In this document: positions 34,796 through 42,608 of the stretch, one piece after another
Layout: each line of letters starts with the position of its first letter
Position numbering within the stretch: the stretch's first letter is position 1
Assembly: GCA_024235955.1 (NCBI GenBank)
Contig: JACKLJ010000001.1
Coordinates: 915,501-979,500, forward strand
Reading direction: 5' to 3'
Source: Burkholderiaceae bacterium
GTDB taxonomy: Bacteria > Pseudomonadota > Gammaproteobacteria > Burkholderiales > Burkholderiaceae_C
Length of the DNA: 64,000 bases
The notes under the pieces: generated by a model
Seen by the model: only the letters and a program-made list of their open reading frames with translations
Database searches by the model: none
What the model was told of the DNA's origin: nothing
Made by a program: the position numbers and the translations under genes

Positions 34796-36495
34796 CAGGC
34801 GCGCTCCCTGCTTCTGGTCCTGCCGCGGGGTGCCGGTGTGGCTGCCGCCGCGCCAGCCTGGAGCATTTCGACGGCATGGGCGCGGCCGGCGTCGGAGCCG
34901 GCTTGGGCGCCCAGCATGCGGGCGATCTCGGTGACACGTTCTTCCGCCGCCAGCGGCGTGACGCTGCTCGTGGCGCCGCTGGGCGAGGTCAGTTTGGCCA
35001 CGCGCCAGTGCTGGTCGGCACAGGCGGCGACCTGGGGCAGATGCGTGACGCACAGCACCTGGCGGTCCTGGCCGAGTTGCCGCAGCAGGCGGCCCACGGT
35101 GCTGGCCACCGCACCGCCGACACCGGCATCCACCTCGTCGAACACCAGCGTGCCGGCTTCGCCGAGCCGGCTGGTGGTCACGGCGATCGCCAACGCGATG
35201 CGCGACAGCTCGCCGCCCGAGGCCACGCGTTCGATGGGCCGTGCGCTGGCGCCCGCATGCCCGGCCACCAGGAACTGCACCTGCTCCATGCCGTGAGCGG
35301 CCGGCTCGCCGGGCTGGAGCGCGACCTCGAAACGGCCGCCTTCCATGCCCAGCCCCTGCATGGCTTGGGTGACTTCCATTGCCAGTCGCGGGCCTGCCTG
35401 CCGGCGCTGCCGGGAGACCGCGTCGGCAGCCGCCATGTAACGGGACCTGGCCTGGGTCGCCTGGGCTTCCAGCGCTTGCAGGTCGGCGCGTGCCTGCAGC
35501 AGCGCCAGTTCGGTACGCCACTGCTCCTGCAGCGCCGGCAGTTCTTCCGGCGGTCGGCGGAAGCGGCGGGCCAGTGCGTGCCATCCCGAAAGGCGCTCGT
35601 CCAGCCGGGCCAGTGCCTGCGGATCGGGTTCCGTGTGGCGAAGGTAGGCGTGCAGGCTGTGTGCCGCGTCGCGCGCGGTGGCCGTGCTGGACGCCAGCAC
35701 TTCGGCGACGGCTCTGAATTCGGGTTCGATGTGGGCGAGCGCCGCCAGTTTCTGTTCGGCCAGGGCCAGCTGGGCGAGTACGCCGGTGTCGTCGGCGTCC
35801 AGCACCTCGGCCGCTGCCTGCGCGGCTTCGGCAAGCGCCTGCGCGTGCGACAGCCGGTCGTGGCGCGTGTTGAGTTCGTCCCATTCGCCGGCGGCCGGTG
35901 CCAGCTTGTCGATCTCGCCGAGCTGCCAGCTCAAACGGTCGCGTTCTTCTGTCAGCGTGGCTTGAGCGGCACGCGCCTCGGCCAGTTCGGCTTCGGCGCG
36001 GCGCCAGGCCTGCCAGGCTTCCGCCAGGGGCGCGGTGTCGATGCCGCCATAGGCGTCGAGCAGGCAGCGCACCGCGGCGGGCCGGGTCAGGCTTTGCCAG
36101 GCGTGCTGGCCATGGATGTCGACCAGCAGGTCGCCAAGTTCCCGCAACTGCGCCATCGTGGCCGGCGACCCGTTGATCCAGGCGCGGCTCTTGCCATTGC
36201 GATCGATGGTGCGGCGCAGCAGCAGGGCCTCCGCGTCGGCATCAAAGCCGTTGTCATCCAGCCAGGCGGCGGCTGGCGACACCGGGTCGAACTCGGCACT
36301 CAACTCGCAGCGCGGCTGGCCCTCGCGCACGTAAAGTGCGTCAGCCCGGTCGCCCAGCAGCAACTGCAGCGCGTCGATCAGGATCGACTTGCCGGCGCCG
36401 GTTTCGCCCGTGAGCGCGGTGAAACCCTCGCCCAGGGCGAGTTCCAGCGCGTCGACGATGACGAAATCACGCAAACCGAGGTGGCGCAGCGCCAT
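34795..36495 (-). CDS. recN: DNA repair protein RecN
   Basis: This SMC-like ATPase acts in double-strand-break repair and sister cohesion. It has 566 residues. Walker A is GETGAGKS, followed by a coiled-coil middle rich in Ala, Glu and Arg. The C-terminal signature ERVASGGELSRIALAIAV and Walker B LVFDEVDAGVGG follow. The gene sits between nadK and rapZ. I saw no clear LexA box in the 3-bp gap, so any SOS control would have to act further upstream. Confidence 0.96.
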   Translation of the reverse strand: MALRHLGLRDFVIVDALELALGEGFTALTGETGAGKSILIDALQLLLGDRADALYVREGQPRCELSAEFDPVSPAAAWLDDNGFDADAEALLLRRTIDRNGKSRAWINGSPATMAQLRELGDLLVDIHGQHAWQSLTRPAAVRCLLDAYGGIDTAPLAEAWQAWRRAEAELAEARAAQATLTEERDRLSWQLGEIDKLAPAAGEWDELNTRHDRLSHAQALAEAAQAAAEVLDADDTGVLAQLALAEQKLAALAHIEPEFRAVAEVLASSTATARDAAHSLHAYLRHTEPDPQALARLDERLSGWHALARRFRRPPEELPALQEQWRTELALLQARADLQALEAQATQARSRYMAAADAVSRQRRQAGPRLAMEVTQAMQGLGMEGGRFEVALQPGEPAAHGMEQVQFLVAGHAGASARPIERVASGGELSRIALAIAVTTSRLGEAGTLVFDEVDAGVGGAVASTVGRLLRQLGQDRQVLCVTHLPQVAACADQHWRVAKLTSPSGATSSVTPLAAEERVTEIARMLGAQAGSDAGRAHAVEMLQAGAAAATPAPRGRTRSRERA

Positions 36496-36498
36496 GTT

Positions 36499-37398
36499 TC
36501 AGGCACCCCCTTCGTTCCAGTGCAGCTTGTTGCGCAGCGTATCGAAATAGCTCCAGCCCTTGGGATGCAGGAAACGTACCCGCTCCTGCGAACGCCGCAC
36601 GACGATGCGGTCACCATGGAGCAGCGAAGCCAGCGACTGCATGTCGAAACTCGCGCTGGCATCCCGGCCAGCTACTATTTCAATAGCTATCTCCACCGGA
36701 TCCGCAAGGACGATCGGCCGATTTGACAAGGCATGCGGTGCGATGGGCACCAGCACCCAGGCCGGTACCAGGGGGTGGAGCAGCGGTCCGCCGGCCGACA
36801 GCGAATAGGCGGTCGAGCCCGTCGGCGTGGCCACGATGATGCCGTCGGCACGGTGGTTGGCGACGAAATGGCCGTTGACCTCCACGCGCAGTTCCACCAT
36901 GCCGGAGGCGGCGCCGCGGTTGACCACCACGTCGTTCATCGCCAGGGCTTCGAACACGCATTCGCCGCCGCGCATCACGCGGCCATGCATCAGGCTGCGG
37001 TGGTCTTCCTCGAACTCACCGCGCAGCATGGGTGGCAGCACTTCCTGGAAGGCGTCGAGCGGGATGTCGGTGATGAAGCCCAGCCGTCCCTGGTTCACGC
37101 CGATCAGCGGCGTGCCGTAACGCGCCAGCTGGCGCCCTACGCCCAGCATGGTGCCGTCGCCGCCCACCACCACGCACAGATCGGCGCGCTCGCCGATGTC
37201 CTGCACCGACCAGGCGGGAAATTCCTGCTGCAGCCCGCTCACTTCCGCGGTGCGCGCTTCCAGCGCCACCTCGCAGCCCTGGGACCTGAGGAACTGGCCG
37301 ATGGCCAGGGCCACGTCGCGCACCGAATCGACGACTGCGCCCGTCACGGATTCGTGGTGTTTGCCCACCAGGGCGACGTGACGGAATTGGGGCTGCAT
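36499..37398 (-). CDS. nadK: NAD kinase
   Basis: NAD kinase makes NADP from NAD. It has 299 residues. Family motifs are VVVGGDGTMLGVGR (the GGDG motif), NQGRLGFITD, NDVVVNRG and ATPTGSTAYSLSAGGP. The ATG at 37398 was chosen over an upstream TTG. At codons about 237-244 (EIAIEIVAG) the DNA contains AGCTATTGAAATAGTAGCTGG, the palindromic core of repeat A, in a strand that is variable in NAD kinases. The gene is divergent from hrcA, with 26 bp between starts. Confidence 0.95.
   Translation of the reverse strand: MQPQFRHVALVGKHHESVTGAVVDSVRDVALAIGQFLRSQGCEVALEARTAEVSGLQQEFPAWSVQDIGERADLCVVVGGDGTMLGVGRQLARYGTPLIGVNQGRLGFITDIPLDAFQEVLPPMLRGEFEEDHRSLMHGRVMRGGECVFEALAMNDVVVNRGAASGMVELRVEVNGHFVANHRADGIIVATPTGSTAYSLSAGGPLLHPLVPAWVLVPIAPHALSNRPIVLADPVEIAIEIVAGRDASASFDMQSLASLLHGDRIVVRRSQERVRFLHPKGWSYFDTLRNKLHWNEGGA
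36669..36690 (-). repeat. Partial repeat A core inside nadK (in frame)
   Basis: ATAGCTATTGAAATAGTAGCTG on the coding strand is the hairpin half of repeat A; the GC-rich half is not recognisable. It may be a remnant or a fragment insertion. Confidence 0.5.
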
Positions 37399-37424
37399 CG
37401 GCAAATTACATCATAATGAAATGG

Positions 37425-38432
37425 ATGCTCGACGACCGTGCCCGCCTGCTGCTGAAGACGCTGATCGAGCGCTACATCGCCGACGGCCAGCCGGTCGGTT
37501 CGCGCACGCTGTCGCGCGCTTCCGGCCTGGATCTTTCTGCGGCCACCATCCGCAACGTGATGTCGGACCTGGAGGCGCTGGGCCTGATCGCCAGCCCCCA
37601 CACCTCCGCCGGGCGCGTGCCCACCGCGCGTGGCTACCGGCTGTTCGTCGACACCATGCTGACCGCGCAACGGCAAGAATTGCAAGCACCTTCGCTGTTG
37701 GCCGACCAGCCGCAGAAGGTGATCGCCCAGGCCGCGCACCTGTTGTCGGACATGTCGCAGTTCGTCGGCGTGGTGATGGCGCCGCGGCGCAGCTCGGTGT
37801 TCAAGCACATCGAGTTCGTGCGGCTGTCCGACAAACGCCTGCTGCTCATCATCGTCACCCCCGAAGGCGACGTGCAGAACCGCGTGCTGTTCACCGACAC
37901 CGACTACTCCCAGAGCGAGCTGGTCGAAGCCACCAACTACCTCAACGCGCATTTCTCCGGCCTGACCATCGAGCAGGTGCGCGCCCGCCTGAAGGCCGAG
38001 GTGGACCAGCTGCGCTCCGAAGTCGCGCTCCTGATGCAGGCCGCCGTGCAGGCCGGCACCGAGGCCATGAGCGAGGCGCAGTCCGAGGTGGTCATCTCCG
38101 GCGAGCGCAACCTGCTCTCGGTGACCGACTTTTCCACCGACATGAACCAGCTGCGCCGCGCCTTCGGCCTGTTCGAGCAGAAGGCACAGCTGATCCGCCT
38201 GCTGGATATCTCCAGCGAAGCGCAGGGCGTGCGCATCTTCATCGGCGGCGAAAGCCAGACGGTGCCGGTGGAAGAACTCTCGGTGGTCAGTGCGCCCTAC
38301 GAGGTGGACGGCCAGGTCGTCGGTACGCTCGGCGTGATCGGCCCCACGCGCATGCCCTACGACCGCATGATCCAGATCGTCGACATCACCTCACGCCTGG
38401 TGAGCAACGCGCTGAGCCTGAGCTCGCGCTAG
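37425..38432 (+). CDS. hrcA: Heat-shock repressor HrcA
   Basis: HrcA represses groESL and dnaK operons by binding CIRCE elements. It has 335 residues: an N-terminal winged helix (LDLSAATIRNVMSDLEALGL and SPHTSAGRVPTARGYRLFVD) and a C-terminal GAF-like domain. The family usually starts MLD, so 37425 was chosen; an ATG at 37416 is also in frame. It is divergent from nadK. No CIRCE element was found in the intergenic bases. Confidence 0.95.
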   Translation: MLDDRARLLLKTLIERYIADGQPVGSRTLSRASGLDLSAATIRNVMSDLEALGLIASPHTSAGRVPTARGYRLFVDTMLTAQRQELQAPSLLADQPQKVIAQAAHLLSDMSQFVGVVMAPRRSSVFKHIEFVRLSDKRLLLIIVTPEGDVQNRVLFTDTDYSQSELVEATNYLNAHFSGLTIEQVRARLKAEVDQLRSEVALLMQAAVQAGTEAMSEAQSEVVISGERNLLSVTDFSTDMNQLRRAFGLFEQKAQLIRLLDISSEAQGVRIFIGGESQTVPVEELSVVSAPYEVDGQVVGTLGVIGPTRMPYDRMIQIVDITSRLVSNALSLSSR

Positions 38433-38476
38433 AGGCGCCTTCAGCGCGTTGCCCTCGGTAGAATGCCCGGTCGCGG

Positions 38477-38553
38477 GGGGCGTTAGCTCAGTTGGTCAGA
38501 GCAGGGGACTCATAATCCCTTGGTCGCTGGTTCGAGCCCAGCACGCCCTACCA
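38477..38553 (+). tRNA. tRNA with CAT anticodon (Met or Ile2)
   Basis: The acceptor GGGGCGT pairs with ACGCCCT; the discriminator is A and CCA is encoded. The anticodon arm GGACTCATAATCC carries CAT. The variable and T-arm sequence TTGGTCGCTGGTTCGAGCCCAGC closely resembles bacterial tRNA-Ile2, whose CAT is modified to lysidine, but an elongator tRNA-Met cannot be excluded from sequence alone. It is not an initiator, since the anticodon stem lacks three G-C pairs. Confidence 0.85.
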
Positions 38554-38582
38554 GAAACGCGTGCTATAATGAAAAGCTTCGC

Positions 38583-38659
38583 GCGGCTGTAGCTCAGTTG
38601 GATAGAGTACTTGGCTACGAACCAAGGGGTCGTGGGTTCGAATCCTGCCAGCCGCGCCA
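38583..38659 (+). tRNA. tRNA-Arg (anticodon ACG)
   Basis: The acceptor GCGGCTG pairs with CAGCCGC, with discriminator G and encoded CCA. The anticodon arm CTTGGCTACGAACCAAG gives ACG. It lies 29 bp after the CAT tRNA, presumably in one transcript, and is followed by a terminator. Confidence 0.95.
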
Positions 38660-38665
38660 CCTTAC

Positions 38666-38700
38666 AAAGCCCCGCAAATCAACGGTTTGCGGGGCTTTTC
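38666..38700 (+). terminator. Rho-independent terminator of the tRNA pair
   Basis: AAAGCCCCGCAAA-TCAACGG-TTTGCGGGGCTTT is followed by TCTCTTTT. It is a strong hairpin directly after tRNA-Arg. Confidence 0.9.
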
Positions 38701-38741
38701 TCTTTTGGCCTGGGCTTGTATCCGCGGAGGCTCGAAGCAAC

Positions 38742-39383
38742 ATGTTCACCGGCATCATCACCGCCGTCGGCCAGATCGCCGAGGTGCTCGAGCAGGGCGC
38801 CAGCAGCGCCCATGGCAAGCAGCTGCAGCTGCAAGTGACGCCAGCCTATCTGGCCGACGTGGGCCTGGGCGACAGCATCGCCATCAACGGCGCCTGCATG
38901 ACCGTGACCGCGCTTGACGCCGCGGCGGGGCGGTTCAGCATCGACATCTCGGCCGAATCGCTGGCGCGCACGGCCGGGCTTGATCGCACGGGCCCGGTGA
39001 ATCTGGAAAAGGCCTTGCGCGCCCACGACCGGCTGGGCGGCCACATCGTCTCGGGCCATGTGGACGGCATTGGCACGGTCACGCGCTTCGAGCCGGTGGG
39101 CGAGAGCTGGCTGTTCGGCCTGCTGGCGCCGCGCGAGCTGGGCAAGTTTCTGGCCTACAAGGGCTCGATCACGGTCAATGGCGTGAGCCTCACGGTGAAC
39201 CAGGTGCAGGACACGGCCGAAGGCTGCGCCTTCACCATCAACCTCATTCCCCACACGGTGCAGAACACGGCGCTCGGTTCGCTCAAGGCCGGCGACAAGG
39301 TCAACCTGGAGATCGACCTGATCGCCCGTTATGTGGAAAGAATGCTCACGGCCGGCACCAACCGGCCGCAGGCAGCTACATAA
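38742..39383 (+). CDS. ribE: Riboflavin synthase alpha chain
   Basis: This enzyme converts two 6,7-dimethyl-8-ribityllumazines to riboflavin. It has 213 residues forming two lumazine-binding barrels: MFTGIITAVGQI starts the first and GGHIVSGHVDGIGTV the second. NGACMTVTAL and NGVSLTVNQV are the duplicated ligand motifs. The last residues (NRPQAAT) and the stop are encoded by a repeat A fragment, so the tail was probably altered by repeat insertion. No FMN riboswitch fits in the 41 bp between the tRNA terminator and the start. Confidence 0.96.
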   Translation: MFTGIITAVGQIAEVLEQGASSAHGKQLQLQVTPAYLADVGLGDSIAINGACMTVTALDAAAGRFSIDISAESLARTAGLDRTGPVNLEKALRAHDRLGGHIVSGHVDGIGTVTRFEPVGESWLFGLLAPRELGKFLAYKGSITVNGVSLTVNQVQDTAEGCAFTINLIPHTVQNTALGSLKAGDKVNLEIDLIARYVERMLTAGTNRPQAAT

Positions 39384-39396
39384 AAAATAGCTACCA
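39354..39396 (-). repeat. Partial repeat A copy overlapping the end of ribE
   Basis: GGCCGCAGGCAGCTACATAAAAAATAGCTACC matches the core and hairpin of repeat A in reverse orientation. It encodes the last residues and stop of riboflavin synthase. Confidence 0.7.
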
Positions 39397-39424
39397 GAGG
39401 TTGCAGCGGCTGGGTGAACCGGCC

Positions 39425-40393
39425 CTAGCGCACGAACAGCTTGACCGCACCCGTGGCCAGCGCCGTGCCGCACAGCACGACCACGCCGCACAGCAGCATC
39501 CAGGGCGTGAGCGTTTCGCCCAGCAGCGTGACACCGTAGAACACCGCGAACACCGGGATGGTGAAGGTGACGGTGATCGCCTTGGCCGGCCCCAGCCGGT
39601 CGATCAGGCGGAAGAACAGCACGTAGGCCACGGCGGTGCACAGCACGCCCAGCGCCAGCATGGCCAGCCAGGCGTGCGTGCCGGGTGTCTGCGCCGGCCA
39701 CCACAGCACGGTGGGCACGGCCAGCCCCAGCGCGGCGCCGATCTGGCTGCCGGTGGCCGTCATCAGCGGGTTCATGCCGGACAGGTAGCGCCGGGTGTAG
39801 CTGGCCGAAAAGCCGTACAGCAGCGTGGCGAGCAAACAGGCGATCACGCCACAGGCCGGCGCGATGCCCGAGGCTCCGGGCTGGAAGCTGGTCTTGCCCC
39901 AGGCCAGCATGGCCACGCCGACGAAGCCGATCACCAGCCCCAGCGTGCGCGAAGCGCCGGGCCGGTCGCCCAGCCAGAGCCAGGCCACCACGGCGCCGAA
40001 CAGCGGCACCGTGGCGTTGAGGATGGACGTCAGCCCGGTGCTGATGGACAGCAGCGCAAAGCTGAACAGCGCGAACGGCAGGGCCGAATTGGTGATGCCG
40101 CAGAACAGCACCGGCTTCCAGTGCTGGCGCAGCTGCGGGCCCAGACCGCGCATCAGCATCACGGGCAGCAGCGCCAGCGCCGCGATGGTCACGCGCAGCC
40201 CGGCCGTGGGCAGCGGGCCGAACTCCAGCGCGCCCATGCGCATGAACATGAACGAGGCGCCCCAGATGGCCGCCAGCAGTATGAATTCGATAGCTACCGA
40301 TGCCGACATGGCAGCGAGTATCGGCGATGGAGCCGCGGCTTCCGGTGCGGTCGCCGATGAAATCGGCGCGTCGGATTGATGCGGGCGCGGCAT
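39425..40393 (-). CDS. EamA/DMT-family transporter
   Basis: This is a 322-residue inner-membrane protein with ten transmembrane helices in two EamA repeats. LLAAIWGASFMFMR begins the first, and the second is in the C-terminal half around FYGVTLLGETLTPWM. Such proteins export small metabolites; the substrate is unknown. The start overlaps the ogt stop (TGATG), with an alternative ATG at 40309. Codons about 33-42, at the start of the first helix, contain a partial repeat A core. Confidence 0.9.
   Translation of the reverse strand: MPRPHQSDAPISSATAPEAAAPSPILAAMSASVAIEFILLAAIWGASFMFMRMGALEFGPLPTAGLRVTIAALALLPVMLMRGLGPQLRQHWKPVLFCGITNSALPFALFSFALLSISTGLTSILNATVPLFGAVVAWLWLGDRPGASRTLGLVIGFVGVAMLAWGKTSFQPGASGIAPACGVIACLLATLLYGFSASYTRRYLSGMNPLMTATGSQIGAALGLAVPTVLWWPAQTPGTHAWLAMLALGVLCTAVAYVLFFRLIDRLGPAKAITVTFTIPVFAVFYGVTLLGETLTPWMLLCGVVVLCGTALATGAVKLFVR
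40270..40298 (-). repeat. Partial repeat A-like core inside the EamA gene
   Basis: On the coding strand GTAGCTATCGAATTCATACTG then CTGGCGG resembles the repeat A hairpin with one base lost. It is in frame and encodes SVAIEFILLA. Confidence 0.45.
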
Positions 40394-40974
40394 CAATCGA
40401 AGAGCTCGTCGGCGGCCCGCCGGGCGCGCAGGCGGCGCAGCGTGGCGTCGGGCGTGCCGGCCTCGGCGCCGTCGATGCGCCAGCCCTCCAGCTGCAGCAG
40501 CGCCGCCTTGCGCCCCAGCCCGCCGCCAAAGCCGGTGAGCGCGCCAGTGCTGCCCAGCACCCGGTGGCAGGGCACGATGACGATCAGCGGGTTGGAGCCC
40601 ACGGCCGTGCCCACGGCGCGTACCGCGGCCGGCCGGCCGATGCGCGCGGCCACCTCGGTGTAGGTGGCCGAATCGCCGCTGCCGATGCCCAGCAGCGCGT
40701 GCCACACGTCCTGCTGGAAGGCCGTGCCGGCGGAAAGGTCCAGCGGCAGCTCGAAGCGCTGGCGCCGGCCGGCGAAGTACTCGCCCAGCTGCCGCGCTGC
40801 TTCGGCCAGCACGGGGTGCGCCGGGTCTTCGCGGCCCCAGCTGCCCGGCGGCGGGCTGTCGCGCTGGCCGTGGATGAACCAGGCGCCGGCCAGGCCTTGC
40901 GCGGTGGCGCCCAGCAGCAGGTCTCCCATTGGCGTGGGGCAGACGAGGTGGGCGGTGATGGCGTCATTTTTCAT
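40393..40974 (-). CDS. ogt: Methylated-DNA-protein-cysteine methyltransferase
   Basis: This suicide enzyme removes methyl groups from O6-methylguanine. It has 193 residues with the active-site motif IVPCHRVLGSTGALTGFGGGL and the DNA-binding helix-turn-helix ATYTEVAARIGRPAAVRAVG. A C-terminal extension is slightly longer than usual. It lies between the EamA gene and the Ada-AlkA fusion; together with that fusion it forms an alkylation-repair pair. Confidence 0.95.
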   Translation of the reverse strand: MKNDAITAHLVCPTPMGDLLLGATAQGLAGAWFIHGQRDSPPPGSWGREDPAHPVLAEAARQLGEYFAGRRQRFELPLDLSAGTAFQQDVWHALLGIGSGDSATYTEVAARIGRPAAVRAVGTAVGSNPLIVIVPCHRVLGSTGALTGFGGGLGRKAALLQLEGWRIDGAEAGTPDATLRRLRARRAADELFD

Positions 40975-40984
40975 GGTGTTTTCC

Positions 40985-41032
40985 CGGTTTTGTCCTTGCT
41001 GGACAGCCGCAGGCAGCTATTGGATTCATAGT
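40985..41032 (-). repeat. Repeat A copy between ogt and alkA
   Basis: GGTTTTGTCCTTGCTGGACA, then GCCGCAGGCAGCTATTGGATTCATAGT, in reverse orientation. The stop codon of the Ada-AlkA gene (41026-41028) falls at its edge. Confidence 0.78.
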
Positions 41033-42525
41033 GATTCAGGCTTGGGCGCCGCGTCGCCGTGCCAGGCGCGGATCACCGCGTAGCCGCGCCAGGGGCGCCA
41101 GCGCTCGGCCCTCGCCTCGGCGGCCTGGGCCGGGCGCGGCTGGCCGGCCACGCCCAGCGCCTTGTGCAGTGCCACGTCGCCGGGCGGAAAGGCGTCGGGC
41201 CAGCGCAGCGCGCGCAGGGCGATGTAGTGGGCCGTCCAGTCGCCGATGCCGGGCAGCGCCTTCAGCGCCGCCAGCGTGGCCGGCACGTCGGCACCGGGGT
41301 GCAGGGCCAGCTCGCCGCCGGCCACCGCACGCGCCAGCGCCTGCAGCGCCGCCTGGCGTTGGCGCACGATGCCCAGCTGGCCCAGCGTGTCGCCGTCCGC
41401 CGTAGCCAGCGCGGCGGGCGTGGGGAACAGGTGCGTGAGCCCCGGCGCCGGTTCGGGCAGCGGCTCGCCCAGCCGCTGCACCAGCCGCGCCGCCAGCGTG
41501 CGCGCCGCCGCCACGGTGATCTGCTGGCCGAGCACGGCGCGCACGGCCAGCTCGAAGCCGTCCAGCGTGCCCGGCACGCGCAGCCCGGCGGCGTGGGGGA
41601 AATCGGCGCCCAGCACGGCGTGGATGGCGGCCGGGTCGGCGTCCAGATCCAGCCAGGCGCGCACGCGGGCGATCACGCGCGGCAGGCGGGGCGCCAGCGC
41701 CTCGGCCACGCGCACCCGCACGCGGCAGGCGGCTTCGTCGAAGGTGCAGGCGACCCAGCCGGCGTCATCACCCAGCCGCAGCGTGCGGGCCAGCGTGCCG
41801 GCGGCCGGATCGGCGCACTCCATGCCGTCGATGGCCCGCTGGCCGAAGAAGCGCAGCATGGCCGCCGCGTCGTACGGCGGCCGCCAGCCCAAGGTGACCT
41901 GCACGCCGTCCTGCGGGCCAGAGGCGCCCTGGCGCCGCAGCGCCGTCGGGCTTAGGCCGTAGTGCGCGGCGAAGGCGGCGTTGAAGCGGCGCAGGCTGGC
42001 AAAGCCGGCCGCCAGCGCCACCTGCGCCACCGGCAGGCGGGTGTCGGCCAGCAGCTGCTTGGCGGCCAGCAGGCGGCGCGTCTGCAGCCAGGCCAGCGGG
42101 GTGACGCCCAGCTCGGACTCGAACACGCGGCGCAGGTGGCGGTCGCTCACGCCCAGGCGGGCGGCCAGGCCGGCCACACTGGGGGCTTCGTCGCCCCAGG
42201 CGTCGGGCGCGTCCAGCAGCCGGGCGGCGTGGCGCGCCAGCAGGGCGGAGGCATCCTGCGTCGACCACGGCGCGGCCTGCGGCGCCAGCTCCGGCCGGCA
42301 GCGCAGACAGGGGCGGAAGCCCGCGCCTTCGGCCTGCGCCGCGTGGGTGAAGAAGCGGCAGTTCTCGCGCCGCGGGGTCTTCACGCGGCAGACCGGGCGG
42401 CAGTAGATGCCGGTGGAGGTCACGCCGGTGAAGAACGCGCCGTCGAAGCGCGCGTCGTGCGCCTGCAGGGCGCGGTAGCAGGCGTCGGCGTCGAGCGCGG
42501 GGGCGGGCGGGTTCATGGCGGCCAT
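41026..42525 (-). CDS. alkA: Ada-type regulator fused to DNA-3-methyladenine glycosylase II
   Basis: This is a 499-residue fusion that combines alkylation sensing and repair. Residues about 10-85 are the Ada metal-binding domain with GIYCRPVCRVKTPRRENCRFF-type Cys and FRPCLRC (four Zn-ligand Cys; the first accepts methyl from phosphotriesters). An AraC-type helix-turn-helix follows at about 110-200 (SVAGLAARLGVSDRHLRRVF). The C-terminal 290 residues are AlkA: LGQQITVAAARTLAARLV, helix-hairpin-helix LPGIGDWTAHYIALRAL and catalytic Asp in FPPGDVALHKAL. Its final residues and stop come from a repeat A edge. Confidence 0.94.
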   Translation of the reverse strand: MAAMNPPAPALDADACYRALQAHDARFDGAFFTGVTSTGIYCRPVCRVKTPRRENCRFFTHAAQAEGAGFRPCLRCRPELAPQAAPWSTQDASALLARHAARLLDAPDAWGDEAPSVAGLAARLGVSDRHLRRVFESELGVTPLAWLQTRRLLAAKQLLADTRLPVAQVALAAGFASLRRFNAAFAAHYGLSPTALRRQGASGPQDGVQVTLGWRPPYDAAAMLRFFGQRAIDGMECADPAAGTLARTLRLGDDAGWVACTFDEAACRVRVRVAEALAPRLPRVIARVRAWLDLDADPAAIHAVLGADFPHAAGLRVPGTLDGFELAVRAVLGQQITVAAARTLAARLVQRLGEPLPEPAPGLTHLFPTPAALATADGDTLGQLGIVRQRQAALQALARAVAGGELALHPGADVPATLAALKALPGIGDWTAHYIALRALRWPDAFPPGDVALHKALGVAGQPRPAQAAEARAERWRPWRGYAVIRAWHGDAAPKPESL

Positions 42526-42608
42526 GATAGGCCGGCGGCGCGCGCGGACTCGCCGTTTTCGGACATGCCTATCCGGGCGGCGCGGTGGCCCTACCTACAA
42601 TCCCGGCC

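Noticed and set aside
37381..37424. CIRCE element before hrcA
   Set aside because: The inverted repeat TTAGCACTC-N9-GAGTGCTAA is absent in the 26-bp gap.
38477..38659. Attachment site or genomic island at the tRNA pair
   Set aside because: No integrase gene and no direct repeat of the tRNA 3' end nearby.
38700..38741. FMN riboswitch before riboflavin synthase
   Set aside because: Only 41 bp remain after the tRNA terminator and none of the conserved RFN segments is present.
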